From CAZRQL01 sp964602415 (lineage in GTDB: Bacteria > Bacteroidota > Bacteroidia > Cytophagales > Flammeovirgaceae): a DNA stretch of 64,000 nucleotides. The stretch covers positions 30,739-94,738 of the forward strand of contig CAZRQL010000011.1 in assembly GCA_964602415.1 (NCBI GenBank). The letters run 5' to 3'. Below the pieces are notes generated by a model. That model was not told the origin of the DNA. It was given only the letters and a program-made list of their open reading frames with translations, and did not search any database. The first letter of the stretch is position 1; each line of letters starts with the position of its first letter. A program made the translations under genes and the position numbers. Positions 50,225 through 57,845 of the stretch are shown here, in pieces.

Positions 50225-51241
50225 ATGAATACTAAAATAGATTTGCGCAGCGACACACTCACCAAGCCCACCGCTGAGATGCTCGAAGCCATGAGACAAG
50301 CCCCACTGGGCGATGATGTCTATGGCGAAGACCCCACAGTCAACCTACTGCAAGAAAAACTGGCGGCAATGTTTGGACAGGAGGCGGGGCTTTTTTGCCC
50401 TTCGGGGACTATGGCCAACCAAATCGCCATCAGATGCCTGACCCAACCCACCAATGAGGTGATTTGCCACCGCCTCAGCCATGTGTACAATTACGAAACC
50501 GCCGGTATTGCTGCCAATTCCCTTTGCTCTGTACGACTGATACACAATCAAGAGGGTACTATTTCACCCCAAGACATTTTGGAAAATACCAATCCGGCAG
50601 ACTCGCATTTTGCCAAAACGGCCTTAGTGGCTTTGGAAAACACCGTCAACAAAGCCGGCGGGCTTATTTTTCCCCTTGAGTTGATGAGGCAAACCTGTCA
50701 AGCGGCGCGCCAAGCCGGCTTGGCTTTGCACCTGGACGGAGCGCGTATTTTCAACGCTTTGGTAGAAACGGCAGACAGCGCGGTAGAAATTGGAAAACTA
50801 TTTGACACTGTATCTGTATGTTTGTCAAAGGGTTTAGGTGCACCGGTAGGCTCTGTGCTGTTGGGCGGTCGCGCCACCATAGTTAAAGCGCACCGCTTCC
50901 GCAAACTCATGGGCGGAGGAATGAGACAAGCCGGAATCTTGGCGGCAGCGGGGATTTACGCCTTAGAAAACCATATTGAGCGGCTCAAACAAGACCACAA
51001 ACGCACCCAAATACTGGCCGAAATGCTTGCCCCTAAAGTCAAACACATCATCAAGCCCCAAACCAACATCGTCATATTTGAAATAGAGAAAAAGAGCCAA
51101 GACTTTGTAAATCAAGCATCTATGCTGGGGCTGCTGTGCAGCGCATTTGGGGCGAACAAAATAAGATTTGTTACGCATTTGGACTTTGGCGATGAGGACT
51201 TGCAAAGATGCCAAACTATTTTAGATGAATTGGAGTTCTAA
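50225..51241 (+). CDS. Low-specificity L-threonine aldolase (GntG family)
   Basis: 338 residues. PLP fold type I: LRSDTLTKPTAEML (6-19), GEDPTVNLLQEKLA, LFCPSGTMANQIA, ENTVNKAGG, LALHLDGARIFNAL (Asp of PLP) and CLSKGLGAPVGSVL, where Lys of SKG forms the Schiff base. It cleaves L-threonine or allo-threonine to glycine and acetaldehyde. Divergent from the rhodanese gene. No nearby genes of glycine metabolism. Confidence 0.93.
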   Translation: MNTKIDLRSDTLTKPTAEMLEAMRQAPLGDDVYGEDPTVNLLQEKLAAMFGQEAGLFCPSGTMANQIAIRCLTQPTNEVICHRLSHVYNYETAGIAANSLCSVRLIHNQEGTISPQDILENTNPADSHFAKTALVALENTVNKAGGLIFPLELMRQTCQAARQAGLALHLDGARIFNALVETADSAVEIGKLFDTVSVCLSKGLGAPVGSVLLGGRATIVKAHRFRKLMGGGMRQAGILAAAGIYALENHIERLKQDHKRTQILAEMLAPKVKHIIKPQTNIVIFEIEKKSQDFVNQASMLGLLCSAFGANKIRFVTHLDFGDEDLQRCQTILDELEF

Positions 51242-51415
51242 ATACAAACAATTGAAAAACAATAAAATATATTTTTAAAATACCTGCTTGGAGCAAAAAG
51301 TGTAATAGCGGCTGCTTTTTGGTAAGGATGATAAAAAATATTATGTTTTTTTGAGGTCAAATTTTGAACTTTTCAATTCAATTTCAGTTTTTTGTGTTTG
51401 AATTAAATCCGCTGC

Positions 51416-52018
51416 ATGGCAGAAAATAAGTATAATAGTAACAATCGCCCAAGTACTCCGGGCAGTTTTCAAAGAAACCCAAGAGGACCCTTCCGTCGTC
51501 AGGTCGAAAAAGAACCCTACAACATCAATGAGCACATTACGGCCACTCACGTAAGGGTGGTTGGGGAAAATATTGAAGTAGGTATTTATCCCATAGAGCA
51601 AGCTATCAAAATAGCCCAAGAGCAAAATCTTGATTTGGTAGAAATCTCACCCAATGCCAACCCTCCTGTTTGTAAAGTAATTGACTACCAAAAGTTTAAA
51701 TACGACCAAAAGAAAAAACAGAAAGAACTCAAGGCGAAAACACAAAAAACCGCCCTCAAGGAGATACGTTTTGGCCCCAATACCGACGAGCACGATTTGA
51801 ACTTCAAAATCAAACACGCCGAGAATTTTCTCAAAGAGGGCAACAAGGTCAAAGCCTATGTGCAGTTTATGGGGCGCACGATTGTGTACCAAGATAGGGG
51901 GCATCAGATACTCAAACAGTTTATGGCTGCACTTGAGGACTTTGGCAAAGTAGAGCAAGAGCCTAAACTTGAAGGCCGTAGGCTCGGTATGCTTATCGCC
52001 CCAAAACCAAAAAAATAA
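51416..52018 (+). CDS. infC: Translation initiation factor IF-3
   Basis: 200 residues from ATG 51416. It has a ~35-residue polar N-terminal extension (NNRPSTPGSFQRNPRGPFRR) before the IF3-N domain (NINEHITATHVRVVGENIE) and linker KKKQKELKAKTQKTALKEIRFGPN (two parts), then IF3-C (DLNFKIKHAENFLKEGNKV, GRTIVYQDRG). It binds the 30S subunit and controls start-codon and initiator tRNA selection. In most bacteria rpmI and rplT follow directly; here the next gene is the convergent def with 1 nt between stops, so infC is separated from its usual partners. Confidence 0.96.
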   Translation: MAENKYNSNNRPSTPGSFQRNPRGPFRRQVEKEPYNINEHITATHVRVVGENIEVGIYPIEQAIKIAQEQNLDLVEISPNANPPVCKVIDYQKFKYDQKKKQKELKAKTQKTALKEIRFGPNTDEHDLNFKIKHAENFLKEGNKVKAYVQFMGRTIVYQDRGHQILKQFMAALEDFGKVEQEPKLEGRRLGMLIAPKPKK

Positions 52019-52019
52019 C

Positions 52020-52583
52020 TTATGCTTTTTTGGGAAATTTCATGCGGTACTCGTGTTCAACGTTGCCGCGTGAAATTCTATCCAATTTTGACTTAAGTAA
52101 AGAGCGTTTCAAATGGGTAAGGTAATCTATAAACAGTTTACCTTCTATATGGTCGTATTCGTGTTGAATGACTCGGGCAGGGTATCCCTCAAATTTTTCT
52201 TCATGCAAATTCCAATCTATATCCCTGTATCTCAGCACTATGTTTGGTTTACGCATCACTTTTTCTCTGATGCCGGGCAAACTTAGACAGCCTTCTTCGT
52301 AGCTCCATTCTTTGCCATGCTCTTCCAATAGGGTGGCGTTTATAAATACTTGCTTGAAGGCGGTTTCTTTTGAATCTTCATCTTGCATGGCGGTGGTGTC
52401 CACCACAAAAAGGCGCAGAGATTTACCGATTTGGGGGGCGGCTAAACCCACACCGTTGGCTTGGTGCATGGTGGCAAACATATCTTCTGCAAGTTGCTTA
52501 ATTTCAGGGAGTTCTTCTTGAAGTATTTCCCGTCCTACTTTACGTAAAACGGGATCGCCATAGGCCACAATAGGATAGATCAT
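52020..52583 (-). CDS. def: Peptide deformylase
   Basis: 187 residues. All three motifs are present: GVGLAAPQIG (about 45-54), EEGCLSLPGI (metal-binding Cys) and QHEYDHIEGKLF (HExxH). It removes the formyl group from nascent N-terminal fMet on the ribosome, using Fe2+ or Zn2+. Start ATG 52583 gives the standard N-terminus MIYPIVAYGDPVLRKVG; the -7 box ends only 4 nt before it, so the mRNA is nearly leaderless. Convergent with infC. Confidence 0.96.
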   Translation of the reverse strand: MIYPIVAYGDPVLRKVGREILQEELPEIKQLAEDMFATMHQANGVGLAAPQIGKSLRLFVVDTTAMQDEDSKETAFKQVFINATLLEEHGKEWSYEEGCLSLPGIREKVMRKPNIVLRYRDIDWNLHEEKFEGYPARVIQHEYDHIEGKLFIDYLTHLKRSLLKSKLDRISRGNVEHEYRMKFPKKA

Positions 52584-52587
52584 AGGG

Positions 52588-52595
52588 CAAAAATA
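52588..52595 (-). promoter_or_regulatory. -7 box TATTTTTG of def
   Basis: A perfect TAnnTTTG on the minus strand whose last G is 5 nt from the A of the start codon, implying a leaderless or nearly leaderless transcript. Confidence 0.5.
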
Positions 52596-52829
52596 GTTTT
52601 TTGTTTCAAAAAATTGTTTGTCAGCGTGCTTGAATGGATTTTTTCGCCATAAAATTGTCTTTGTAAGTGCAGTATTGAGTTGCCGGAGTTTGTTATTTTA
52701 CGCATCTAAATAAATCGGTTATTGAAGTAATATTTTTGGGGCAGTCAAATTATGGAAGGTGCTAAGAGGGCTATTTTTAAACTTTGGATACAAACTCAAA
52801 ACCACCCGTGAAAATTTAAAAATTAATTT

Positions 52830-54404
52830 ATGAAACCATTTCTTTTCTTTTTTTTATTGAGTGTATCTATTCAAGCGCAAATAGACCCCGCTGCCTACGG
52901 ATACTACCGTGATGCGTTGAGGTACAGCTACTTGCTGCCGGCAGGAAGTGCGAGGATACAGGCTTTGGGGGGAGCGGGTGTAGCTGTTGGGGGCGATTTG
53001 TCTTCTGTGTTGCTCAACCCCGCTGGTTTGGGCTATTACAACTCAAGCGAGGCAAGCGGCTCGATGGTGTTCGCCATGAACGCAGCACAAACCCAATTTC
53101 TAAACAACAAAAGCACCGCCACACGCCCGCACTTACATTTGCCCAACTTTGGTGTGGTCTTTGGAACGGATTTTGACGCAGAAAACAATGACAATCCCTT
53201 TTTGAGCGGCTCCATTGCCATTACAGGGCATCGAATCAATGATTTCCAACATAATATTTTGGCCTCAGGAATCAATAGCTTTAAAGCCAAAGACGATTTG
53301 GGCAGGCCTTACGGAAATGGCATCATAGACTATTTTTTGCAGCAAGCCAACGGAACACCTCGAAGTGTTTTTGATGGCCAAAGCGGACAAGAATACGATG
53401 TGCTCGCACTCGCTTATGCAATATACCTAATCAATCCGCTCTCTGTTGCCGGCAACGAAAGGCGTTATTCTTCTTTTGTATCTCCCGAGCCTTTCAAACA
53501 AACAGACAGCAGGCTCACCAAAGGCAGTCAGTACCAATATAACCTTTCGGGTGGAGCCAACATCGCCGACCAGTTTTATTTTGGTGCGGGGCTGGGAATT
53601 ACTTCTCTCTACTACGAAAACAATCAAAAATACCGCGAAGAGGTTATATCACCAAACGAATTGTTGAACTTGGAGCTAAACGAAACCTTCTCGCAGAGTG
53701 GGGTGGGCTTCAATGCCAACGCAGGCTTTATTTGGCGACTCAGCAGGGCTTTTAGGCTGGGGGCATCCATCCAAAGCCCTACCCTGTATCGAATCTCCGA
53801 CAGCTACAACGCCACGCTTAGGGTAAATTTCAACGACTTTTTGTTCAAACCTTCCGACTACATAGACGGAGACAGCGAAGTCCCGATTCGTTTGAGAAAC
53901 CAACAAATCTCTCTTATTGAGCCGGTTGTGTCCAATTATACGTTAGTTACGCCTGCCAAATTGGCTATTGGAGCGGCTTGTTTTTTGGGCAAAAAGGGAT
54001 TTATCAGCTTCGATGCAGAAAGAGTGAACTACGGCACGGCAAGGCTCTCTGACCCTGACATTGCGGCTCTTGATTTTTCTGCCGACAACCGCGTCGTATC
54101 GGCACTGTACCGAAGTGTTTGGAATCTGAGGGCGGGAGCAGAGTTGCGCCGAAATACGATGCGACTTCGTGCAGGATGTGCTTATTATGCACCTTCTATT
54201 GTCAACTCCACCGATAGCCGCATCATGTTTACTTCGGGCGTAGGCTACCGGAAGGACGAATGGGGCTTTGATGTGTTGCTGGCATGGGAAAAATGGCAGA
54301 CTACCTTCTCACCTTACACCCTGGACAACGGAACAAATCCGATTGCAAATGCCCTGTCAACAAGATTTAGGCTGGGTTTTGGGGTGAGTTATTTTTTTGA
54401 ATAG
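52830..54404 (+). CDS. OMPP1/FadL/TodX-like outer-membrane barrel
   Basis: 524 residues. Signal peptide MKPFLFFFLLSVSIQAQ, then GSARIQALGGAGVAVGGDLSSVLLNPAGLGYY, read in two parts (about 40-71), the N-terminal hatch signature of FadL-like barrels (often annotated 'hemin receptor' or PorV-like in the phylum). Regular beta-strand pattern to the end, and a C-terminal aromatic strand (LGFGVSYFFE). It should form a channel for hydrophobic substrates in the outer membrane. Substrate unknown. Convergent with the 54407 gene with 2 nt between stops. Confidence 0.87.
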   Translation: MKPFLFFFLLSVSIQAQIDPAAYGYYRDALRYSYLLPAGSARIQALGGAGVAVGGDLSSVLLNPAGLGYYNSSEASGSMVFAMNAAQTQFLNNKSTATRPHLHLPNFGVVFGTDFDAENNDNPFLSGSIAITGHRINDFQHNILASGINSFKAKDDLGRPYGNGIIDYFLQQANGTPRSVFDGQSGQEYDVLALAYAIYLINPLSVAGNERRYSSFVSPEPFKQTDSRLTKGSQYQYNLSGGANIADQFYFGAGLGITSLYYENNQKYREEVISPNELLNLELNETFSQSGVGFNANAGFIWRLSRAFRLGASIQSPTLYRISDSYNATLRVNFNDFLFKPSDYIDGDSEVPIRLRNQQISLIEPVVSNYTLVTPAKLAIGAACFLGKKGFISFDAERVNYGTARLSDPDIAALDFSADNRVVSALYRSVWNLRAGAELRRNTMRLRAGCAYYAPSIVNSTDSRIMFTSGVGYRKDEWGFDVLLAWEKWQTTFSPYTLDNGTNPIANALSTRFRLGFGVSYFFE

Positions 54405-54406
54405 CC

Positions 54407-55069
54407 TCAGTTGAGGTTGATTCCCAAGCCCGCAGTAAACGAATAAAAAATGAAAGGGTTTATCTCCGGCTCTCCAAGAAAACTATTGAAGTTTTGTTGG
54501 GGATCTACATGGGGCAGATGTCCCCAGTTTATGTTGGCCTGGGCAAAAAAATTGATGGTGCGCCCGGGGAAAAATTCAATTCCCAATCCGGAAAAACCCA
54601 TGAAGCTAAACTTTGAATAAGATTCCATCAGTATGCTGTTACCAAAAACATCTTGCTCTTTGCTTTCTACCAATCCATGGCTCACAATCGCAAACCCGGG
54701 GTTTAGGGTTAGATAGGGGGAGACAATCGTTTTATAGCGAACAGGATTGAAATTGAACTTCAAGGCCAATGTGGGGCTAACAATGGTGAGTTTTGAGTCC
54801 TCAAGCAGTTTGGGGTGTGTAAGAGTGAGTCGGTGCGCCTCCAGATGCGTACCAACAGAAAAAACACCTCCCAGTCGCCACTGATAGCCAAAAGAGCCGC
54901 CCACACCGCTATAAAATTGTGTGTTTCCTAAACCTTCGCTACTCAATATGCCAAACTTCATACCTGAGTCTTTGCGCTCTTTGGTGGAAGCATCCCGAAT
55001 TTTGGGCTGGGCGTAACCCGACAAAGAGGTAAATAGAACAAAGACCAATACAAAAAGTAATTTATTCAT
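54407..55069 (-). CDS. Small outer-membrane beta-barrel protein
   Basis: 220 residues from ATG 55069, which gives a good signal peptide (MNKLLFVLVFVLFTSLSGYAQ). The frame is open to 55207, but the extra 46 residues are not export-like. The mature part shows eight to ten strand-like blocks (SGVGGSFGYQWRLGGVFSVG, IVSPTLALKFNFNP, FSFMGFSGLGIEFFPG) ending in FIFYSFTAGLGINLN, as in OMP_b-brl domains. Last gene of a three-gene minus-strand group with a single-span membrane protein and a transglutaminase-like protein. Function unknown. Confidence 0.8.
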   Translation of the reverse strand: MNKLLFVLVFVLFTSLSGYAQPKIRDASTKERKDSGMKFGILSSEGLGNTQFYSGVGGSFGYQWRLGGVFSVGTHLEAHRLTLTHPKLLEDSKLTIVSPTLALKFNFNPVRYKTIVSPYLTLNPGFAIVSHGLVESKEQDVFGNSILMESYSKFSFMGFSGLGIEFFPGRTINFFAQANINWGHLPHVDPQQNFNSFLGEPEINPFIFYSFTAGLGINLN

Positions 55070-55122
55070 GGAAAAAGAATTTCCATTTACAGACAAATCA
55101 AACCTTGCTTTTAACATAGTGT

Positions 55123-55479
55123 TCAGTTTGATTTTGGTCGAAGCCGCTCGAGAAGTTTTTCTAATTCCTTTTTGGCCAATCCCAACAAATAACTCGCTAC
55201 GTGCCATTTAATTAGGCTCACTATGCCGATATCTCTGGGCTGCACCACAACAATATCTTGGTCTCCTTGCTTGCGTAAAATTTTGGTTTTCAGAGTCCTG
55301 TATTTTACCCGAACAAGCAAGGCATTTAAGAGCACCAAAACGGCAACCCCTCCCAATACAACCAGCCCATAATGGGTTGACTGAGAGGCGATTCTTTTCA
55401 AGAGGTGGTTGAGTGCATCCGAAAGAGCTGCCCTGCCTGTTTGTATTTGTTCTTTGAGCACATCTTTTGACAATTCCAT
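55123..55479 (-). CDS. Single-span membrane protein, unknown
   Basis: 118 residues from ATG 55479 (MELSKDVLKEQIQ). One transmembrane helix at about 36-58 (THYGLVVLGGVAVLVLLNALLV), basic segments on both sides (KYRTLKTKILRK) and a charged C-terminal helix (KKELEKLLERLRPK). No family recognised. It follows the transglutaminase-like gene by 8 nt and precedes the barrel gene, so the three may act together at the envelope. Confidence 0.6.
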   Translation of the reverse strand: MELSKDVLKEQIQTGRAALSDALNHLLKRIASQSTHYGLVVLGGVAVLVLLNALLVRVKYRTLKTKILRKQGDQDIVVVQPRDIGIVSLIKWHVASYLLGLAKKELEKLLERLRPKSN

Positions 55480-55487
55480 GCACAAAT

Positions 55488-56348
55488 CTAAGGCAAAATC
55501 ACCATATCGCGGTAAGACAAAAGCTCTTGGATTTCGGCTTTTCGGGCTTGGCGTTCTAAAATTAGAAAATCAATAACGGGCTTGGGTTTGACATTTGCCA
55601 AAAAACTAAAATACAAGTATTTAATTGCATTGCTGATGGCTTTATCATCGCGATTGGCCTTAGAATATAAAAGAGTTTTGTTCAGGTAAAACAGTGAAAG
55701 CAAGCCCATTTTATTGCTTTGGTCTCCGATTTGAATGATTTTTTTTGAGTCTGATGTTTGAGTGTATCTGTTTAAAGCCTCGTCAATTCCTCTGCTATAA
55801 TCGACAACAGGATTGTTTTTGTCTGTAACCTCGATGAGGACAGAATTTGAATTGATGTCAGCAAGAAGAAAAACGTGGTTGTCAGTGGCCATAATCCGAT
55901 AAGCAATGCCTTGGGTATCCAATACCATGCTCATCAAAGAAACCCCCGTCAGACAGTTGAAGATGCCGGAGTCCAATGTGGCTTGCAAGGTTGAAAACTC
56001 TCTGTACTCAACCAGATAATTTTTGTGGAGATAGGCTACTGCGGTGCGTAAAGCTATTACCGTGCTTATTTTGCGGCGTGCAAATCTGTTTTTGAGTTGG
56101 GTGATTTTTTCATCCACCTCTAAGTTGGCGATGCTTTCTTGGGCTGCAAAAAAAGATTGGCTGACCAAATCTTTTGGTGCACAAGTGCTGCACGTCCCCT
56201 CAACAAGCCGCTGTTCATAAGGATTGAGACCCATCAGGTGTATGGGAAAATTGAAAGTATTTTCCTGAGCCTTAGAGCTTTTTAAGCTAAGAGGGATGAA
56301 GATAAGCAAAGCAATGAAAGGGAATTTTGGTATTTTCAGCATGGTCAT
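55488..56348 (-). CDS. Transglutaminase-like periplasmic protein
   Basis: 286 residues with a signal peptide (about 1-27). A transglutaminase-type catalytic triad can be placed: Cys in LDSGIFNCLTGVSLMSMVLD (about 128-147), His in TDNHVFLLAD, and Asp in LIEVTD. The surrounding pattern FNCLTG...DNHVFL is typical of bacterial transglutaminase/protease-like proteins. An N-terminal CSTCAP pair (about 54-59) could form a disulfide. It may process or cross-link a peptide in the periplasm; the substrate is unknown. First gene of the small minus-strand envelope group, preceded by an AT-rich inverted repeat. Confidence 0.75.
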   Translation of the reverse strand: MTMLKIPKFPFIALLIFIPLSLKSSKAQENTFNFPIHLMGLNPYEQRLVEGTCSTCAPKDLVSQSFFAAQESIANLEVDEKITQLKNRFARRKISTVIALRTAVAYLHKNYLVEYREFSTLQATLDSGIFNCLTGVSLMSMVLDTQGIAYRIMATDNHVFLLADINSNSVLIEVTDKNNPVVDYSRGIDEALNRYTQTSDSKKIIQIGDQSNKMGLLSLFYLNKTLLYSKANRDDKAISNAIKYLYFSFLANVKPKPVIDFLILERQARKAEIQELLSYRDMVILP

Positions 56349-56360
56349 TAATCATAAATA

Positions 56361-56388
56361 GTTAACAATTTTGTAACAATTTGTTAAC
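56361..56388. promoter_or_regulatory. Inverted repeat GTTAACAA...TTGTTAAC in the divergent gap
   Basis: GTTAACAA (56361-56368) and TTGTTAAC (56381-56388) form a perfect 8-bp inverted repeat with a 12-nt centre that also contains TAACAATT-type direct repeats. It lies in the 96-nt divergent gap between the transglutaminase-like gene and the ABC permease gene, so it may serve both promoters. Confidence 0.4.
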
Positions 56389-56432
56389 ATTAAAAACAAT
56401 CAAACAGTTTTCTATTAAGAAAAAAAAATCTC

Positions 56433-56440
56433 TATGTTTG
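56433..56440 (+). promoter_or_regulatory. -7 box TATGTTTG of the ABC permease gene
   Basis: A perfect TAnnTTTG ending 4 nt before the GTG start at 56445. The mRNA would start at or just after the start codon, so it is leaderless or nearly so. Confidence 0.5.
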
Positions 56441-56444
56441 CAGG

Positions 56445-57674
56445 GTGAATTATCTTGAAAACATACGCGAGGCCTTTAAATCTATCAAAGAGAACACATT
56501 GCGCAGTGCTCTAACTGCGGCTATTATTGCCATCGGCATAACCGCACTGGTGGGCAGTATTACTGCAATAGAGGCTTTGAAGGTGTCGCTTGACAGTAGT
56601 TTTACAAACTTGGGGGCTAAAAATTTTGAAATATCACAAGTAGCCCTCTATGGGCGAAGAAGGGGGGCAAAGACTATATTTTATAGGTCGTTAGAGTACA
56701 ACGAATTGGAAATATTCCGCAAAAACTTTCGCCACTCAGATAAAATGAGCCTGTTTACTACTGTAACCAATGTAACAGAAGCCAAAAGGCTTTCTTACAA
56801 AACCAATCCCAATATCAGTGTGATAGGCACAGATGATTTTTATTTTGAAAGCAAAGGTTTTTTATTGGAAAAGGGACGCAATTTCTCAGCATTTGAACTT
56901 CAAAAGGGCGTAAGCGTGGCCATCATTGGCTCTGAAGTGGCAGAAAAACTCTTTCCAAACGAAAACCCTATCGGTCTGACCTTCCAGACCCAAGACACCA
57001 AATTTTTGGTGGTGGGGGTTTTGGCAGATTCCAAAGGATTTGACAGAGGCAGTACCGAGCGCAGTATTTTCATCCCTCTGGCTTGTGCGCGCCAACTGGC
57101 AAGGGGAAGAGAGTTTTCGTATCAACTTATTGTATCGGTAGCCTCTATTGAAAAAATGGACTACATCATCGGAGAAGCAAGGGGGCTGATGCGTAAAATC
57201 CGCAGGGACAAGCCAGAGTCGCCCGATTCTTTTGGTATTGAGCGAAGCGACTCTGCCGAAGATCAACTCAATGGACTTATCGTTCAGTTGAGGGTTGGGA
57301 GTGTTTTGGTATCATTTTTGACTTTATTGGGTGCTTCTATTGGTTTGATGAATATTATGTTGGTGTCGGTTACGGAGCGATTCAGAGAAATTGGGGTACG
57401 CAAAGCATTGGGTGCTACTATGTTTGTGATAAAGATGCAGTTTCTCATCGAAGCCATTTTAATTTGTTTGATGGGTGGATTGGTGGGTATCGTAATGGGA
57501 ATAGGATTAGGCAACGCCATTAATGGCCTATTTGAAAATAAAAATTTTATTTTCCCCCTAAGTTCTGTAATCGTTGGTCTTGTAGTGTGTGTGTTAGTTG
57601 GATTGGCATCGGGGTACTTGCCGGCTCAAAAAGCTGCAAAACTTGACCCCATAGAATCTTTGAGGTATGAATGA
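56445..57674 (+). CDS. MacB-type ABC transporter permease
   Basis: 409 residues from GTG 56445 (MNYLENIREAFKSIKENTLR), the standard family N-terminus. TM1 at about 22-42, a large periplasmic MacB_PCD domain (about 45-255), then three TM segments in the FtsX domain (about 280-400), with RFREIGVRKALGATMFVIKMQFLIEA (two parts), the coupling helix. These permeases work with a MacB/LolD-like ATPase and often a membrane-fusion partner to move lipoproteins, peptides or signals across the envelope by mechanotransmission. No ATPase is adjacent. Downstream is a small lipoprotein gene. Confidence 0.9.
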   Translation: MNYLENIREAFKSIKENTLRSALTAAIIAIGITALVGSITAIEALKVSLDSSFTNLGAKNFEISQVALYGRRRGAKTIFYRSLEYNELEIFRKNFRHSDKMSLFTTVTNVTEAKRLSYKTNPNISVIGTDDFYFESKGFLLEKGRNFSAFELQKGVSVAIIGSEVAEKLFPNENPIGLTFQTQDTKFLVVGVLADSKGFDRGSTERSIFIPLACARQLARGREFSYQLIVSVASIEKMDYIIGEARGLMRKIRRDKPESPDSFGIERSDSAEDQLNGLIVQLRVGSVLVSFLTLLGASIGLMNIMLVSVTERFREIGVRKALGATMFVIKMQFLIEAILICLMGGLVGIVMGIGLGNAINGLFENKNFIFPLSSVIVGLVVCVLVGLASGYLPAQKAAKLDPIESLRYE

Positions 57675-57705
57675 AACTATTATCAATATTTGACGTATCA
57701 AAAAT

Positions 57706-57828
57706 ATGAAAAACTGTATCTTAATTTTGTTGTTGACTTTGATGGTGGTTGCCTGTCAAAAACCCGAGTGCAAAACGAAGGCAGGAAAAGCAAAAGCAAA
57801 GTATTACAATAGCTTGCAGTACAAGTAA
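57706..57828 (+). CDS. 40-residue lipoprotein, unrecognised
   Basis: A short ORF, ATG 57706 to TAA 57828. It encodes a convincing lipoprotein signal, MKNCILILLLTLMVVAC (lipobox VVAC), followed by a 23-residue mature tail rich in Lys and aromatic residues (CQKPECKTKAGKAKAKYYNS...). It lies 31 nt after the MacB-type permease and 17 nt before the CapD-like gene, all on the same strand, so it fits in an operon. No family recognised. It is longer and better formed than expected from chance because of the lipobox and spacing. Confidence 0.6.
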   Translation: MKNCILILLLTLMVVACQKPECKTKAGKAKAKYYNSLQYK

Positions 57829-57845
57829 AAAGTTTTAAAAATCAG

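Noticed and set aside
46195..52680. Shared 12-mer TTTGTAAGTGCA near 46195 and 52669
   Set aside because: Flanks do not align, both lie in AT-rich gaps; a chance match in 64 kb cannot be excluded.
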